This document shows, piece by piece, positions 25,159 to 34,250 of a DNA stretch of 34,250 nucleotides. The position numbers and the translations under genes are program-made. Source of the stretch: Desulfuromonadales bacterium (GTDB lineage Bacteria > Desulfobacterota > Desulfuromonadia > Desulfuromonadales > BM103). Below the pieces are notes generated by a model. That model searched no databases and had not been told where the DNA came from. It saw only the letters and a list, made by a program, of their open reading frames with translations. Position 1 is the first letter of the stretch. Every line of letters begins with the position of its first letter. Where the stretch lies: assembly GCA_023701265.1 (NCBI GenBank), contig JAMPXI010000013.1, forward strand, positions 1-34,250, written 5' to 3'.

Positions 25159-25872
25159 ATGCCGATTCGCTGGCTGACCTTTTTCAGTGTGATTTTTCTC
25201 CTGGCTGCGTGCGCCAAGCCGCCGCACCAGGAACTGGATGCCACGGAATATCTGGTGGCCCGCGCCTACGGCTACCAGGCTTCCACCTACGCCACGGACG
25301 AATACCAGGCAGCGTTCGCCGCCCTGGAGGATGGTCGGAGGCTGTTCGCCGACCGCAATTATCCCGCTGCCCGGGCGGCGCTCGCCTTCTCCCGACAGCA
25401 TGCTCTGCGCGCCTACAGCCTGACCGGGATGGCCAAGGCGCGCGAGGCGGCCGAAGAGGAGATTCGCCGGGCTGCCGAGGAAGAAGCCCGCCGCAGGGCC
25501 GAGGAAGAAGCCCGCCACAAGGCCGAGGAAGAAGCCCGCCACAAGGCCGAGGAAGAAGCCCGCAAGGCCGAGGAGGAGGTCCGCAAGACCGCCGAGGCAC
25601 GCATGCTCACCGAATACCGGGTTGGCAGCAACGATAACCTGGCGAGCGTGGCCGCCCTGATCGGCGTCTATGGTGATCCGCTGCTCTGGCCGCTGCTCTA
25701 CCAGGCCAACCGTGACCAGATCAAGGATCCGCAGCACATCTACGTTGGTCAGATCCTTAAAATCCCTCGCGGTTTGTTGGCCAGCGACTTCGAATCCGCG
25801 CGACAGAAGGCTCGTGAAGCAGGGCTCTTCGGCCTTCCCCAGAACGGCACCAAACCCGCCCCCACCCGATAA
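25159..25872 (+). CDS. Lipoprotein with charged helical repeat and LysM domain
   Basis: A 237-residue envelope protein. Lipoprotein signal: hydrophobic core then LLAACAK, Cys18 as the lipidated residue. Residues about 25-95 form a helical region with TPR-like character (YQAAFAALEDGRRLFADRNY). Residues about 95-150 are an Ala/Glu/Lys/Arg-rich helix made of eight-residue repeats (AEEEARHK), likely a long single helix or coiled coil like that of TolA. Residues about 152-215 are a LysM domain (YRVGSNDNLASVAA, YVGQILKIPRG) expected to bind peptidoglycan. It may tether outer membrane to cell wall. No strong promoter is visible in the 46 bases after aspS, so read-through is likely. Confidence 0.85.
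   Translation: MPIRWLTFFSVIFLLAACAKPPHQELDATEYLVARAYGYQASTYATDEYQAAFAALEDGRRLFADRNYPAARAALAFSRQHALRAYSLTGMAKAREAAEEEIRRAAEEEARRRAEEEARHKAEEEARHKAEEEARKAEEEVRKTAEARMLTEYRVGSNDNLASVAALIGVYGDPLLWPLLYQANRDQIKDPQHIYVGQILKIPRGLLASDFESARQKAREAGLFGLPQNGTKPAPTR
25474..25566 (+). repeat. 24-bp in-frame tandem repeat (about four copies)
   Basis: GCCGAGGAAGAAGCCCGC followed by CACAAG or a variant repeats at 25474, 25498, 25522 and 25546. Copies two and three are identical over 24 bases; the fourth is three bases shorter. Each unit encodes AEEEARHK-like octapeptides. The near identity suggests recent slippage and possible length variation between strains. Confidence 0.85.
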
Positions 25873-25935
25873 AATATCGTTTTCACAAAGCTGACTGGCA
25901 CCCATATCCCACTTTCCCAGCACACAAATTCTCCC

Positions 25936-25970
25936 TTGACACCCTTTTCGCGGTTTGTATACTGTATACA
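25936..25970 (+). promoter_or_regulatory. Strong icd promoter with overlapping palindromic operator
   Basis: TTGACA (25936-25941), a 16-base spacer and TATACT (25958-25963) form a near-consensus sigma-70 promoter. The -10 box sits inside TGTATACTGTATACA (25956-25970), a perfect 15-base palindrome about its central T. A dimeric repressor bound there would occlude the -10. The start is near 25970, leaving a leader of about 130 bases before icd. Confidence 0.7.
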
Positions 25971-26026
25971 CTTTTCGTGGGGGCAGAGGTGTCTTTGCGC
26001 CCAAGCGGATCCCGCTGCTGCAATGA

Positions 26027-26077
26027 GGGGCGAACATGGTTTCGCCTCCGATCAAGACTCTGGCGACACCGTCATAA
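26027..26077 (+). promoter_or_regulatory. icd leader: hairpin with a 13-codon upstream frame
   Basis: GGCGAA (26029-26034) pairs with TTCGCC (26041-26046) in the icd leader. The loop contains an ATG (26036) opening a 13-codon frame (MVSPPIKTLATPS, stop at 26075-26077), with GAGGGG just before it. The frame ends 24 bases before the icd start. It could be a chance frame or a translated leader that affects icd expression. No codon bias suggests amino-acid attenuation. Confidence 0.25.
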
Positions 26078-29350
<3,273 letters not shown>

Positions 29351-29372
29351 CGGATACCGGACCCCCGGTCGG

Positions 29373-29405
29373 AAGAAGGGCAATGGCGACATTGCCCTTC
29401 TTTTT
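29373..29405 (+). terminator. Rho-independent terminator after mdh
   Basis: A 12-base stem (AAGAAGGGCAAT paired with ATTGCCCTTCTT) around a GGCGAC loop, with a run of five T's at its end. It begins 23 bases after the mdh stop and separates icd-mdh from korDABC. Confidence 0.92.
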
Positions 29406-29459
29406 ATGCTTTTTGGGTTGATTGCCGACACAAAAAGATTCCTTAACAATGAGTGCATT

Positions 29460-29489
29460 TTGATATGGCATCGTAACAGTGTTTATGAT
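29460..29489 (+). promoter_or_regulatory. Candidate promoter of korDABC
   Basis: TTGATA (29460-29465), an 18-base spacer and TATGAT (29484-29489) lie between the mdh terminator and korD. The start would be near 29496, leaving about 70 bases of leader. It lacks the icd-type palindrome, so any shared control must use another site. Confidence 0.45.
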
Positions 29490-29566
29490 AACGTTTCGTC
29501 GTTTTTCCGGATACTTCAAGGTGCCGGAAAAGTTTCAGCAAAACTAAAAAAAGGAGACCAACCGGA

Positions 29567-29758
29567 ATGAGCAGCGCCAGACTCGAAGTCATCGAACGCA
29601 ACTGCAAGGGATGCAGCATCTGCGTCGAGTTCTGCCCGAAGAACGTCCTGGAGATGGATGTCTTTCTGGTGAAAGTCGCACGCCCCGAAGACTGTATCAA
29701 GTGCATGCAGTGCGAGCTGTTGTGCCCGGACTTTGCCATCAAGGTCCACGACGCCTGA
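29567..29758 (+). CDS. korD: 2-oxoglutarate:ferredoxin oxidoreductase, ferredoxin-type subunit
   Basis: A 63-residue protein with two complete [4Fe-4S] motifs: CKGCSICVEFCP and CIKCMQCELLCP. It should pass electrons from the TPP/Fe-S core to ferredoxin. It is the first gene of the D-A-B-C operon; korA starts 33 bases later. The ribosome site is AAAAAAGGAG. Delta subunits of this small size occur in KorDABC enzymes of anaerobes. Function relies on the operon context, since such small ferredoxins are otherwise generic. Confidence 0.93.
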   Translation: MSSARLEVIERNCKGCSICVEFCPKNVLEMDVFLVKVARPEDCIKCMQCELLCPDFAIKVHDA

Positions 29759-29791
29759 CAACCATTTATTTCCCATCCAAGGAGAGTAATC

Positions 29792-30925
29792 GTGGCTAAA
29801 AAAGTTGCCTTGTTGCAGGGGAACCAGGCTTGTGCCGCTGGCGCTATGTATGCCGGCTGCACATTCTTTGCGGGTTACCCCATCACCCCGTCGACCGAGG
29901 TCGCCGAGGAGTTGTCGATTTCGCTGCCGACCATCGGCGGCAAGTTCATCCAGATGGAAGACGAAATCGCCGCCATGGCGGCGGTCATCGGCGCCTCCCT
30001 GACCGGTGCCAAGTCGATCACCGCGACCTCCGGTCCGGGCGTCTCCCTCAAGCAGGAACTGATCGGCTATGCCTGCATCGCCGAAGTCCCCTGCGTCATC
30101 ATCAACGTCATGCGCGGCGGCCCCTCCACCGGGATGCCGACCGGCCCCGGCCAGTCCGACGTCATGCAGGCCATGTGGGGAACCCACGGCGACCACGCCG
30201 CCATCGCCCTGGTGCCGAGCTCGGTGCAGGAGATCTTCACCGAAACCGTGCGCGCCTTCAACCTGGCCGAGAAATACCGCATGCCGGTGCAGGTGCTCTT
30301 CGACGAGATCGTCGGCCACATGCGCGAGCGCATCGTCTTCCCCGAACCGGGCGAACTCGAAATCATCAACCGCGCCGCGCCGACCGACCCCCCGGAAACC
30401 TACAAGCCGTACGATGCCACCAAGGGGCAGGTTCCACCCTTGGCCTCTTTCGGTTCCGGCTACAAGTTCCACGTCACCGGCCTGAACAAGGCCGCCGACG
30501 GCTTCCCGACCACCAAGGCCGAGTACGTCGATGCCGAAGAGCGCCGGCAGGTCAACAAGGTCAACGACCACGCTGCCGCCATCGAGAGCAACGAGGAGTA
30601 TCTGACCGAGGACGCCGAAGTGCTGGTCTGGGCCTACGGCTCCACTGCGCGTTCGGCCCGCTACGCGGTCAACGAACTGCGCAAAGAAGGGATCAAGGCC
30701 GGCCTGTTCCGTCCGATCACCCTCTGGCCTTTCCCCGCGAAGCGCACTGCCGAGTTGGCCAAGCAGTGCAAGGCAATTGTCGTTTCCGAGATGAACCTCG
30801 GCCAGATGATCCACGAAGTCGAGCGCGCCGCCAAAGGGAATTGCACCGTGGTTGGCGAGTTCCGCGTCGACGGCGAGCCGATCAACCCGGGCCAGATTGC
30901 TGCCAAAGTCAAGGAGGTCATGTAA
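29792..30925 (+). CDS. korA: 2-oxoglutarate:ferredoxin oxidoreductase alpha subunit
   Basis: A 377-residue alpha subunit containing the pyrimidine-binding and transketolase-C-like domains of the 2-oxoacid:ferredoxin oxidoreductase family. It starts KVALLQGNQACAAGAMYAGC and has FAGYPITPSTEVAEEL, QMEDEIAAMAAVIGASLTGA and TSGPGVSLKQELIG near the N-terminus, all family hallmarks. With KorB it binds thiamine pyrophosphate and converts 2-oxoglutarate to succinyl-CoA, or the reverse for CO2 fixation. The start is GTG at 29792 with AAGGAG seven bases upstream. Its TAA overlaps the korB ATG by one base. The substrate is inferred from the icd-mdh neighbourhood; sequence alone could not exclude another 2-oxoacid. 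Confidence 0.95.
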   Translation: MAKKVALLQGNQACAAGAMYAGCTFFAGYPITPSTEVAEELSISLPTIGGKFIQMEDEIAAMAAVIGASLTGAKSITATSGPGVSLKQELIGYACIAEVPCVIINVMRGGPSTGMPTGPGQSDVMQAMWGTHGDHAAIALVPSSVQEIFTETVRAFNLAEKYRMPVQVLFDEIVGHMRERIVFPEPGELEIINRAAPTDPPETYKPYDATKGQVPPLASFGSGYKFHVTGLNKAADGFPTTKAEYVDAEERRQVNKVNDHAAAIESNEEYLTEDAEVLVWAYGSTARSARYAVNELRKEGIKAGLFRPITLWPFPAKRTAELAKQCKAIVVSEMNLGQMIHEVERAAKGNCTVVGEFRVDGEPINPGQIAAKVKEVM

Positions 30926-31737
30926 TGGCTTACGATTATGATAAATCGATCCGCCCGGGCAAGCTGCCGCACATCTGGTGCCCCGGCTGCGGTCACGGCA
31001 TTGTCATGAAGGGTCTGATCCGCGCCATGGATACCTGCGGCCTGGATCGGAAGAACACGGCCATCGTCTCCGGGATCGGCTGCGCCAGCCGCCTTCCCGG
31101 CTACCTCGACGCCTGCACCCTGCACACCGCCCACGGCCGCGCCGCAGCCTTCGCCACCGGCGTGAAGATGGCCAAACCGGAGATGACCGTGATCTGCTGC
31201 GGCGGTGACGGCGACGGCACCGCCATCGGCGGCAACCACTTCATCCATGCCTGCCGCCGCAACATCGACATGACCTACGTGATCATGAACAACTTCATCT
31301 ACGGGATGACCGGCGGCCAGTTCTCGCCGTGCACCCCGACCGGCGCCAAGGCGTCGACCACCCCCTATGGCAACCCCGATCCGGTTTTCGATATCTCCAA
31401 GCTGGCCATCGGCGCCGGCGCCACCTTCGTGGCCCGCACCACCGCCGCCCACCCGCGCGAGATCGACAAGCTGATCACCATGGGGATCAAGCACAAGGGG
31501 ATGGCGATCATCGAAGTGCTCGACGACTGCCCGACCACCTACGGCCGGCGCAACAAGTTCCGCTCGGTGGTCGATATGATGAAGCATCTCAAGGCCAATG
31601 CGGTCCCGGCCGTGGCGGCATCGAAGCTGACCGCCGAGCAGCTGCAAGGGAAATTCCTCACCGGCATCCTCTTCCAGGAAGAGCGCCCGGAGTACTGCGC
31701 ACAGTACGCCGAAGTCATCAAGAAGGCGCAAGCCTGA
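30925..31737 (+). CDS. korB: 2-oxoglutarate:ferredoxin oxidoreductase beta subunit
   Basis: A 270-residue beta subunit carrying the TPP-binding site. It has WCPGCGHGIVMKGLIRAM at the start, SGIGCASRLPGYL, HTAHGRAAAFATGVKMA, and the TPP/magnesium motif GDGDGTAIGGNHFIHA followed by IMNNFIYGMTGGQ. Such beta subunits often hold a [4Fe-4S] cluster using cysteines like those in CPGCGHG. The ATG overlaps the korA stop (TAATG) with AAGGAGG just upstream, so translation is coupled. An in-frame extension of 365 codons upstream is only the shadow of korA. Identity is firm. Confidence 0.96.
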   Translation: MAYDYDKSIRPGKLPHIWCPGCGHGIVMKGLIRAMDTCGLDRKNTAIVSGIGCASRLPGYLDACTLHTAHGRAAAFATGVKMAKPEMTVICCGGDGDGTAIGGNHFIHACRRNIDMTYVIMNNFIYGMTGGQFSPCTPTGAKASTTPYGNPDPVFDISKLAIGAGATFVARTTAAHPREIDKLITMGIKHKGMAIIEVLDDCPTTYGRRNKFRSVVDMMKHLKANAVPAVAASKLTAEQLQGKFLTGILFQEERPEYCAQYAEVIKKAQA

Positions 31738-31761
31738 TCACCCGCACAAGGAGATTTCAAT

Positions 31762-32310
31762 ATGTCGCAACGTTACGAAATCCGCTTTTCCGGTGCCGGT
31801 GGTCAGGGTCTGATCACTGCCGGAATCATTCTGGCTGAAGCCGCCTCGATCATCGAGGGTAAAAGCGCCGTGCAGTCGCAGAGCTACGGTCCGGAAGCCC
31901 GCGGCGGCGCCTCCAAGTCGGAAGTCATCATCTCCGACGCTCCGATCGACTATCCGAAGGCGACCATCGTCGACGCCTGCCTGGCGATGACCCAGGAAGC
32001 CGCCGACAAGTACGCCAACGGCATCAAGGAAGGCGGCCTGCTGCTGCTGGATGCCGACTACGTCCAGAAGACCCCGGTCGGCAACTTCAAGGTCTACCGC
32101 CTGCCGATCATGCGTATCGCCAAGGTCGACGTCGGCCGCGAGATCGTCGCCAACGTGGTGGCTCTCGGCGCCGTGGTCGGCATGACCGGCGTCGTCTCCC
32201 GCGAAGCCGCAGAAGAAGCCGTGCTCCGCAAGGTGCCCGAAGCTTTCAAGGAACTTAACAAGAAAGCGTTCAACCTTGGCTTCGAAAAAGGCAAGGAACT
32301 GCTCAACTAG
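31762..32310 (+). CDS. korC: 2-oxoglutarate:ferredoxin oxidoreductase gamma subunit
   Basis: A 182-residue gamma subunit, usually responsible for coenzyme A binding. The family signature IRFSGAGGQGLITAGIILAEAA is at residues 6-27, then SQSYGPEARGGASKSEVIIS. The length is normal. It starts 24 bases after korB with AAGGAGAT upstream and ends the operon before a strong terminator. With KorDAB it completes the enzyme, which replaces the NAD-linked 2-oxoglutarate dehydrogenase of aerobes and yields reduced ferredoxin. Confidence 0.95.
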   Translation: MSQRYEIRFSGAGGQGLITAGIILAEAASIIEGKSAVQSQSYGPEARGGASKSEVIISDAPIDYPKATIVDACLAMTQEAADKYANGIKEGGLLLLDADYVQKTPVGNFKVYRLPIMRIAKVDVGREIVANVVALGAVVGMTGVVSREAAEEAVLRKVPEAFKELNKKAFNLGFEKGKELLN

Positions 32311-32334
32311 AGCGTTATCCGTCTTTGCATGACC

Positions 32335-32366
32335 AAAGGGCCCGGCAGGCAACTGCCGGGCCTTTT
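32335..32366 (+). terminator. Rho-independent terminator after korC
   Basis: GGCCCGGCAG and CTGCCGGGCC form a 10-base GC-rich stem around a GCAA tetraloop, with AAA before and TTTT after. It lies 25 bases downstream of the korC stop and closes the kor operon. Confidence 0.92.
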
Positions 32367-32383
32367 GACTCACCGGCAGCAAG

Positions 32384-32413
32384 CTATACAACCCTGCAGT
32401 TTTTTCGTATAGT
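32384..32413 (+). promoter_or_regulatory. Candidate promoter of the small secreted protein
   Basis: TATACA (32385-32390), a 17-base spacer and TATAGT (32408-32413). CTATAC and GTATAG at the same places are inverted copies, so the two boxes lie in the arms of a dyad. The -35 is weak (TATACA versus TTGACA). Confidence 0.35.
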
Positions 32414-32479
32414 TAGCGCATGCGGCCGGGTTGGGTTGCGTGATCGGCTATTGGCCGCACCATTTTCTGGGGGTTCACC

Positions 32480-33118
32480 ATGCGCTTCGCGCCATTTCTC
32501 CTTATCTGCCTGCTACTGTCAGCCCCCTCACTGGCGGCCGATGAAATTCCTGCCGGGCAACCGCAACCCGTCGAACTTGAATTCGGCGGCTACCGGTTCG
32601 GCCAGAGTCCCGCGGCCAACATGGTCTGCTTCAGCGGCAACTGCAAATCGCAAGCCCCCGGCGGCGACGGGCGCGTCACCTTCCCCTTCTCCATCTACGA
32701 GACTCCGGGGGCGGTCAGTACGCAGACCGGGATGACTGTCGTCAATGCCCGCTACAACTTCTGGGAGGATCGCCTGTACCGGGTTTTCTTCCAGGTTGAC
32801 TGCACTCCGCTGAGCACCGAAGAGTGCCTTGACGACATAGTCAAGAGCCTGGATCGGGAATACGGGCTGACACCTCTCGCCACAAGTGATTCCGAGCAAT
32901 TTGTCTTGGGAAGACGGTCCATCACCAAGGAGTTCATCCTGGACGCGGGGGCCTTTGTGAAAATCCGGGCGGTCCGCCTCGATAGCGGCTGGCAGAACCC
33001 GGCGGTCGACATTGTTGACAGGGGGGTTGCCGACAAGGCCGGTTCGACCCTCAATCCCAAGTTTACCCCGAAGAATATCCCTCTCCCCAAGAACTTCGGG
33101 AAAGAGCAGACCGAATAA
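32480..33118 (+). CDS. Secreted protein of unknown function
   Basis: A 212-residue exported protein; I do not recognise the family. The signal peptide is residues 1-20 (MRFAPFLLICLLLSAPSLAAD). The mature part has four cysteines in two pairs (CFSGNC, and CTPLSTEEC about 60 residues on), which suggests two disulphides in the periplasm. The central part looks beta-rich (GMTVVNARYNFWEDRLYRVFFQVDC). The N-terminal segment ELEFGGYRFGQSP is like the start of several small periplasmic proteins that track how a signal or substrate is modified, but no function follows. GGGGG lies upstream of the ATG. The next gene starts 16 bases after its stop. Confidence 0.75.
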   Translation: MRFAPFLLICLLLSAPSLAADEIPAGQPQPVELEFGGYRFGQSPAANMVCFSGNCKSQAPGGDGRVTFPFSIYETPGAVSTQTGMTVVNARYNFWEDRLYRVFFQVDCTPLSTEECLDDIVKSLDREYGLTPLATSDSEQFVLGRRSITKEFILDAGAFVKIRAVRLDSGWQNPAVDIVDRGVADKAGSTLNPKFTPKNIPLPKNFGKEQTE

Positions 33119-33134
33119 CCTCACGGAGAGTTCG

Positions 33135-33638
33135 GTGCCGGTCTACGAATTTTATTGCAGCGACTGTCATGCCGTCTTCAATTTCCTGTCGCGCCAGGTG
33201 AATACCGACAAGCGCCCAACCTGTCCGCGCTGCGGCCGACCGGAACTGGAACGGCAGGTGTCCCGCTTTGCCATCTCCAAAAACCGCCCGGAGCCGGATG
33301 CCGATGGACTCCCCGCCGGACTGGATGAGGAGAAGATGGAGCAGGCGATGATGGCGTTGGCCGGGGAGATGGAGGGGGTCGATGAAAACGATCCTCGCGC
33401 CATGGCGCGCTTCATGCGCAAGTTCTCGGAGATGACCGGCATGAGTCTCGGTGGCGCAGCGGAAGAAGCCATGCGCCGCCTTGCGGCCGGCGAGGATCCC
33501 GAGCAGATCGAAACGGAGCTGGGCGAGCTGTTTGGCGATGGCGACAATCTGGACGGGCTGTTCGGCAAGGAGCGGTTGGCAAAAATCAAGCGCCGGCTGG
33601 CCCCGCCGGAGCATGATGAGACGCTTTACACCATGTAG
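33135..33638 (+). CDS. FmdB-type zinc-ribbon protein with acidic tail
   Basis: A 167-residue protein. Residues 1-50 are an FmdB-like zinc ribbon: VYEFYCSDCHAVFNF with a CxxC pair, then PTCPRCGRPELERQVSRF with the second pair. The rest is acidic and helical (EEKMEQAMMALAGEMEG, EEAMRRLAAGEDPEQIETELGELFG), with no further known domain. Such proteins are called putative regulators, without proof. The GTG at 33135 has GGAGAG five or six bases upstream and gives the usual FmdB start; a longer frame from 33012 overlaps the previous gene and is rejected. The TAG stop lies inside the GTAGGGG end of a REP-like element, so the C-terminus may have been altered by that element. Confidence 0.85.
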   Translation: MPVYEFYCSDCHAVFNFLSRQVNTDKRPTCPRCGRPELERQVSRFAISKNRPEPDADGLPAGLDEEKMEQAMMALAGEMEGVDENDPRAMARFMRKFSEMTGMSLGGAAEEAMRRLAAGEDPEQIETELGELFGDGDNLDGLFGKERLAKIKRRLAPPEHDETLYTM

Positions 33639-33681
33639 GGGTGGACGGCGTCCGCCCTGGGCGCATGCCATGCGCGCCTAC
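33635..33681. repeat. REP-like double-hairpin element, copy 1
   Basis: A 47-base element starting GTAGGGG and ending CCTAC. It contains two adjacent hairpins: GGACG paired with CGTCC inside GGG/CCC arms, then GGCGCATG paired with CATGCGC. Same layout as copy 2 but different stem sequences that still pair. Its first bases contain the stop codon of the zinc-ribbon gene. Confidence 0.75.
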
Positions 33682-33696
33682 GTTACGAAATCAAAA

Positions 33697-33721
33697 GGGG
33701 ACAGAATTGAATTCTGTCCCC
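33697..33721. repeat. 25-nt palindrome GGGGACAGAATT-G-AATTCTGTCCCC
   Basis: Two exact 12-base arms around one G. It lies between the two REP-like copies, with AAAA before and GTTTTT shortly after. Palindromes of this GGGGACAGAATT type are familiar dispersed elements near REP-associated transposases. Here it may also end transcripts of the converging genes. Confidence 0.8.
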
Positions 33722-33732
33722 GTCGTGTTTTT

Positions 33733-33781
33733 GTAGGGGCGTGATTCATCACGCCCAGGGCGCAATAAATTGCGCCCCTAC
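33733..33781. repeat. REP-like double-hairpin element, copy 2
   Basis: A 49-base element, GTAGGGG to CCCCTAC. Hairpin one: GGGCGTGAT paired with ATCACGCCC; hairpin two: GGGCGCAAT paired with ATTGCGCCC. The stems differ from copy 1 yet remain fully paired. Its right end (CCCCTAC) contains, on the minus strand, the fbp stop codon TAG. Confidence 0.8.
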
Positions 33782-34250
33782 CCCGCCTCGGCAATACACC
33801 TCTCCGCCAACGCCACGCTCTCTTTGCTGCCGATGAAAATCGGCGCCCGATCCTCGATACTCTCCGGCTGCAGATCGAGGATCCGGCCGCGCCCGGTGGA
33901 GGCTGCGCCGCCGGCCTGCTCGATGAGGTAGGCCATCGGATTGAGTTCGTAGAGCACCCGCAGCTTGCCGTCGGGGGCATCGTTGAGGTGCGGATACATG
34001 AAAACCCCGTTGCGCTTCATCAGCACCTGGTTGATGTCGGGAACGAAGCCCCCGGAATAGCGCAGCTTGGCACCGCCGGATTCCAGCTGTTGGGCGAACT
34101 TTTCGGTCCCGGCGGAATACTTGTTGCGCAGGCCGCCCGGCGAATAGATCTTGGCCGGTCCGTTGCTCATGCGGATGTTCTCGTGATTGAGAGTGTACTC
34201 CATGAGGCTGTTCATGGCGAACTCATGCACCCCGCGGCCAGTGGAGTAAA
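33778..34250 (-). CDS. fbp: Fructose-1,6-bisphosphatase class I (C-terminal part)
   Basis: The last 157 residues of FBPase, a gluconeogenic enzyme that hydrolyses fructose 1,6-bisphosphate to fructose 6-phosphate. The 5' end lies beyond the right edge. Visible family segments are YSTGRGVHEF (compare YTTGCGVHAF in E. coli Fbp), the substrate-binding region RYSGGFVPDINQVLMKRNGVFMYP, DGKLRVLYELNPMAYLIEQAGGAAS, the GRGRILDLQPESIEDRAPIF segment, and IGSKESV near the end. It converges on the zinc-ribbon gene. Its TAG stop is inside the REP-like copy 2. Placement of gluconeogenesis next to the TCA block fits acetate-based growth. Confidence 0.95.
   Translation of the reverse strand, partial: YSTGRGVHEFAMNSLMEYTLNHENIRMSNGPAKIYSPGGLRNKYSAGTEKFAQQLESGGAKLRYSGGFVPDINQVLMKRNGVFMYPHLNDAPDGKLRVLYELNPMAYLIEQAGGAASTGRGRILDLQPESIEDRAPIFIGSKESVALAERCIAEAG

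Noticed and set aside
25498-25545. CRISPR-like repeats
   Set aside because: The 24-bp units are contiguous without spacers and are in frame within a protein-coding gene.
29830-30924. In-frame upstream extension of korB by 365 codons
   Set aside because: It overlaps korA completely and reads as Arg/Pro-rich nonsense. The ATG at 30925 with AAGGAGG is the real start.

Overview
The window is a GC-rich (roughly 60%) bacterial chromosome segment, most likely from a member of the Desulfuromonadales (Geobacter/Desulfuromonas relatives). The right half points there: hisS, aspS, a monomeric-type NADP isocitrate dehydrogenase, malate dehydrogenase and a four-subunit 2-oxoglutarate:ferredoxin oxidoreductase (korDABC) lie in a row, an arrangement I associate with that group. 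The signalling-rich left half fits the same lifestyle. No rRNA, tRNA, CRISPR array, phage or transposase gene is visible.

Left half (28-16765, all on the minus strand): an unusually rich chemosensory and two-component locus. In transcription order it holds an M48 lipoprotein protease and CheR (overlapping), a membrane histidine kinase, a receiver-PAS protein, a receiver-PAS-AAA+-HTH sigma-54 activator, an intergenic region with a sigma-54-like promoter and a 21-bp-phased dyad, a receiver-like protein without the phosphorylation aspartate, a soluble duplicated MCP-like coiled-coil protein, a STAS protein without its phospho-serine, CheY, CheA, a small KOW-like protein, a membrane MCP, CheW, and a PstS-like binding protein. 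No CheB, CheD, CheC/CheX or CheZ gene is present. The soluble coiled-coil protein carries two D-x3-Q motifs resembling the CheZ active site. The linker of CheA carries two motifs resembling the cyclic-di-GMP-binding MshEN repeat. Both are sequence-based hypotheses.

Middle (16936-21860, plus strand): a secreted protein with two carbohydrate-binding-like modules, ComEC/Rec2, and a receiver-GAF-GGDEF diguanylate cyclase with an intact catalytic motif and inhibitory site.

Right half (21980-33638, plus strand): hisS, aspS, a LysM lipoprotein with a tandem-repeat helix, then central metabolism. icd has a strong promoter whose -10 box lies inside a perfect 15-bp palindrome, so a repressor probably acts there. 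mdh ends in a strong terminator and korDABC forms a separate transcription unit, also closed by a strong terminator. A small secreted protein and an FmdB-type zinc-ribbon protein follow. The window ends inside fbp (class I fructose-1,6-bisphosphatase), which converges on the zinc-ribbon gene. Between those two genes are two double-hairpin REP-like elements flanking a 25-nt palindrome; the stop codons of both genes lie inside the repeat ends.
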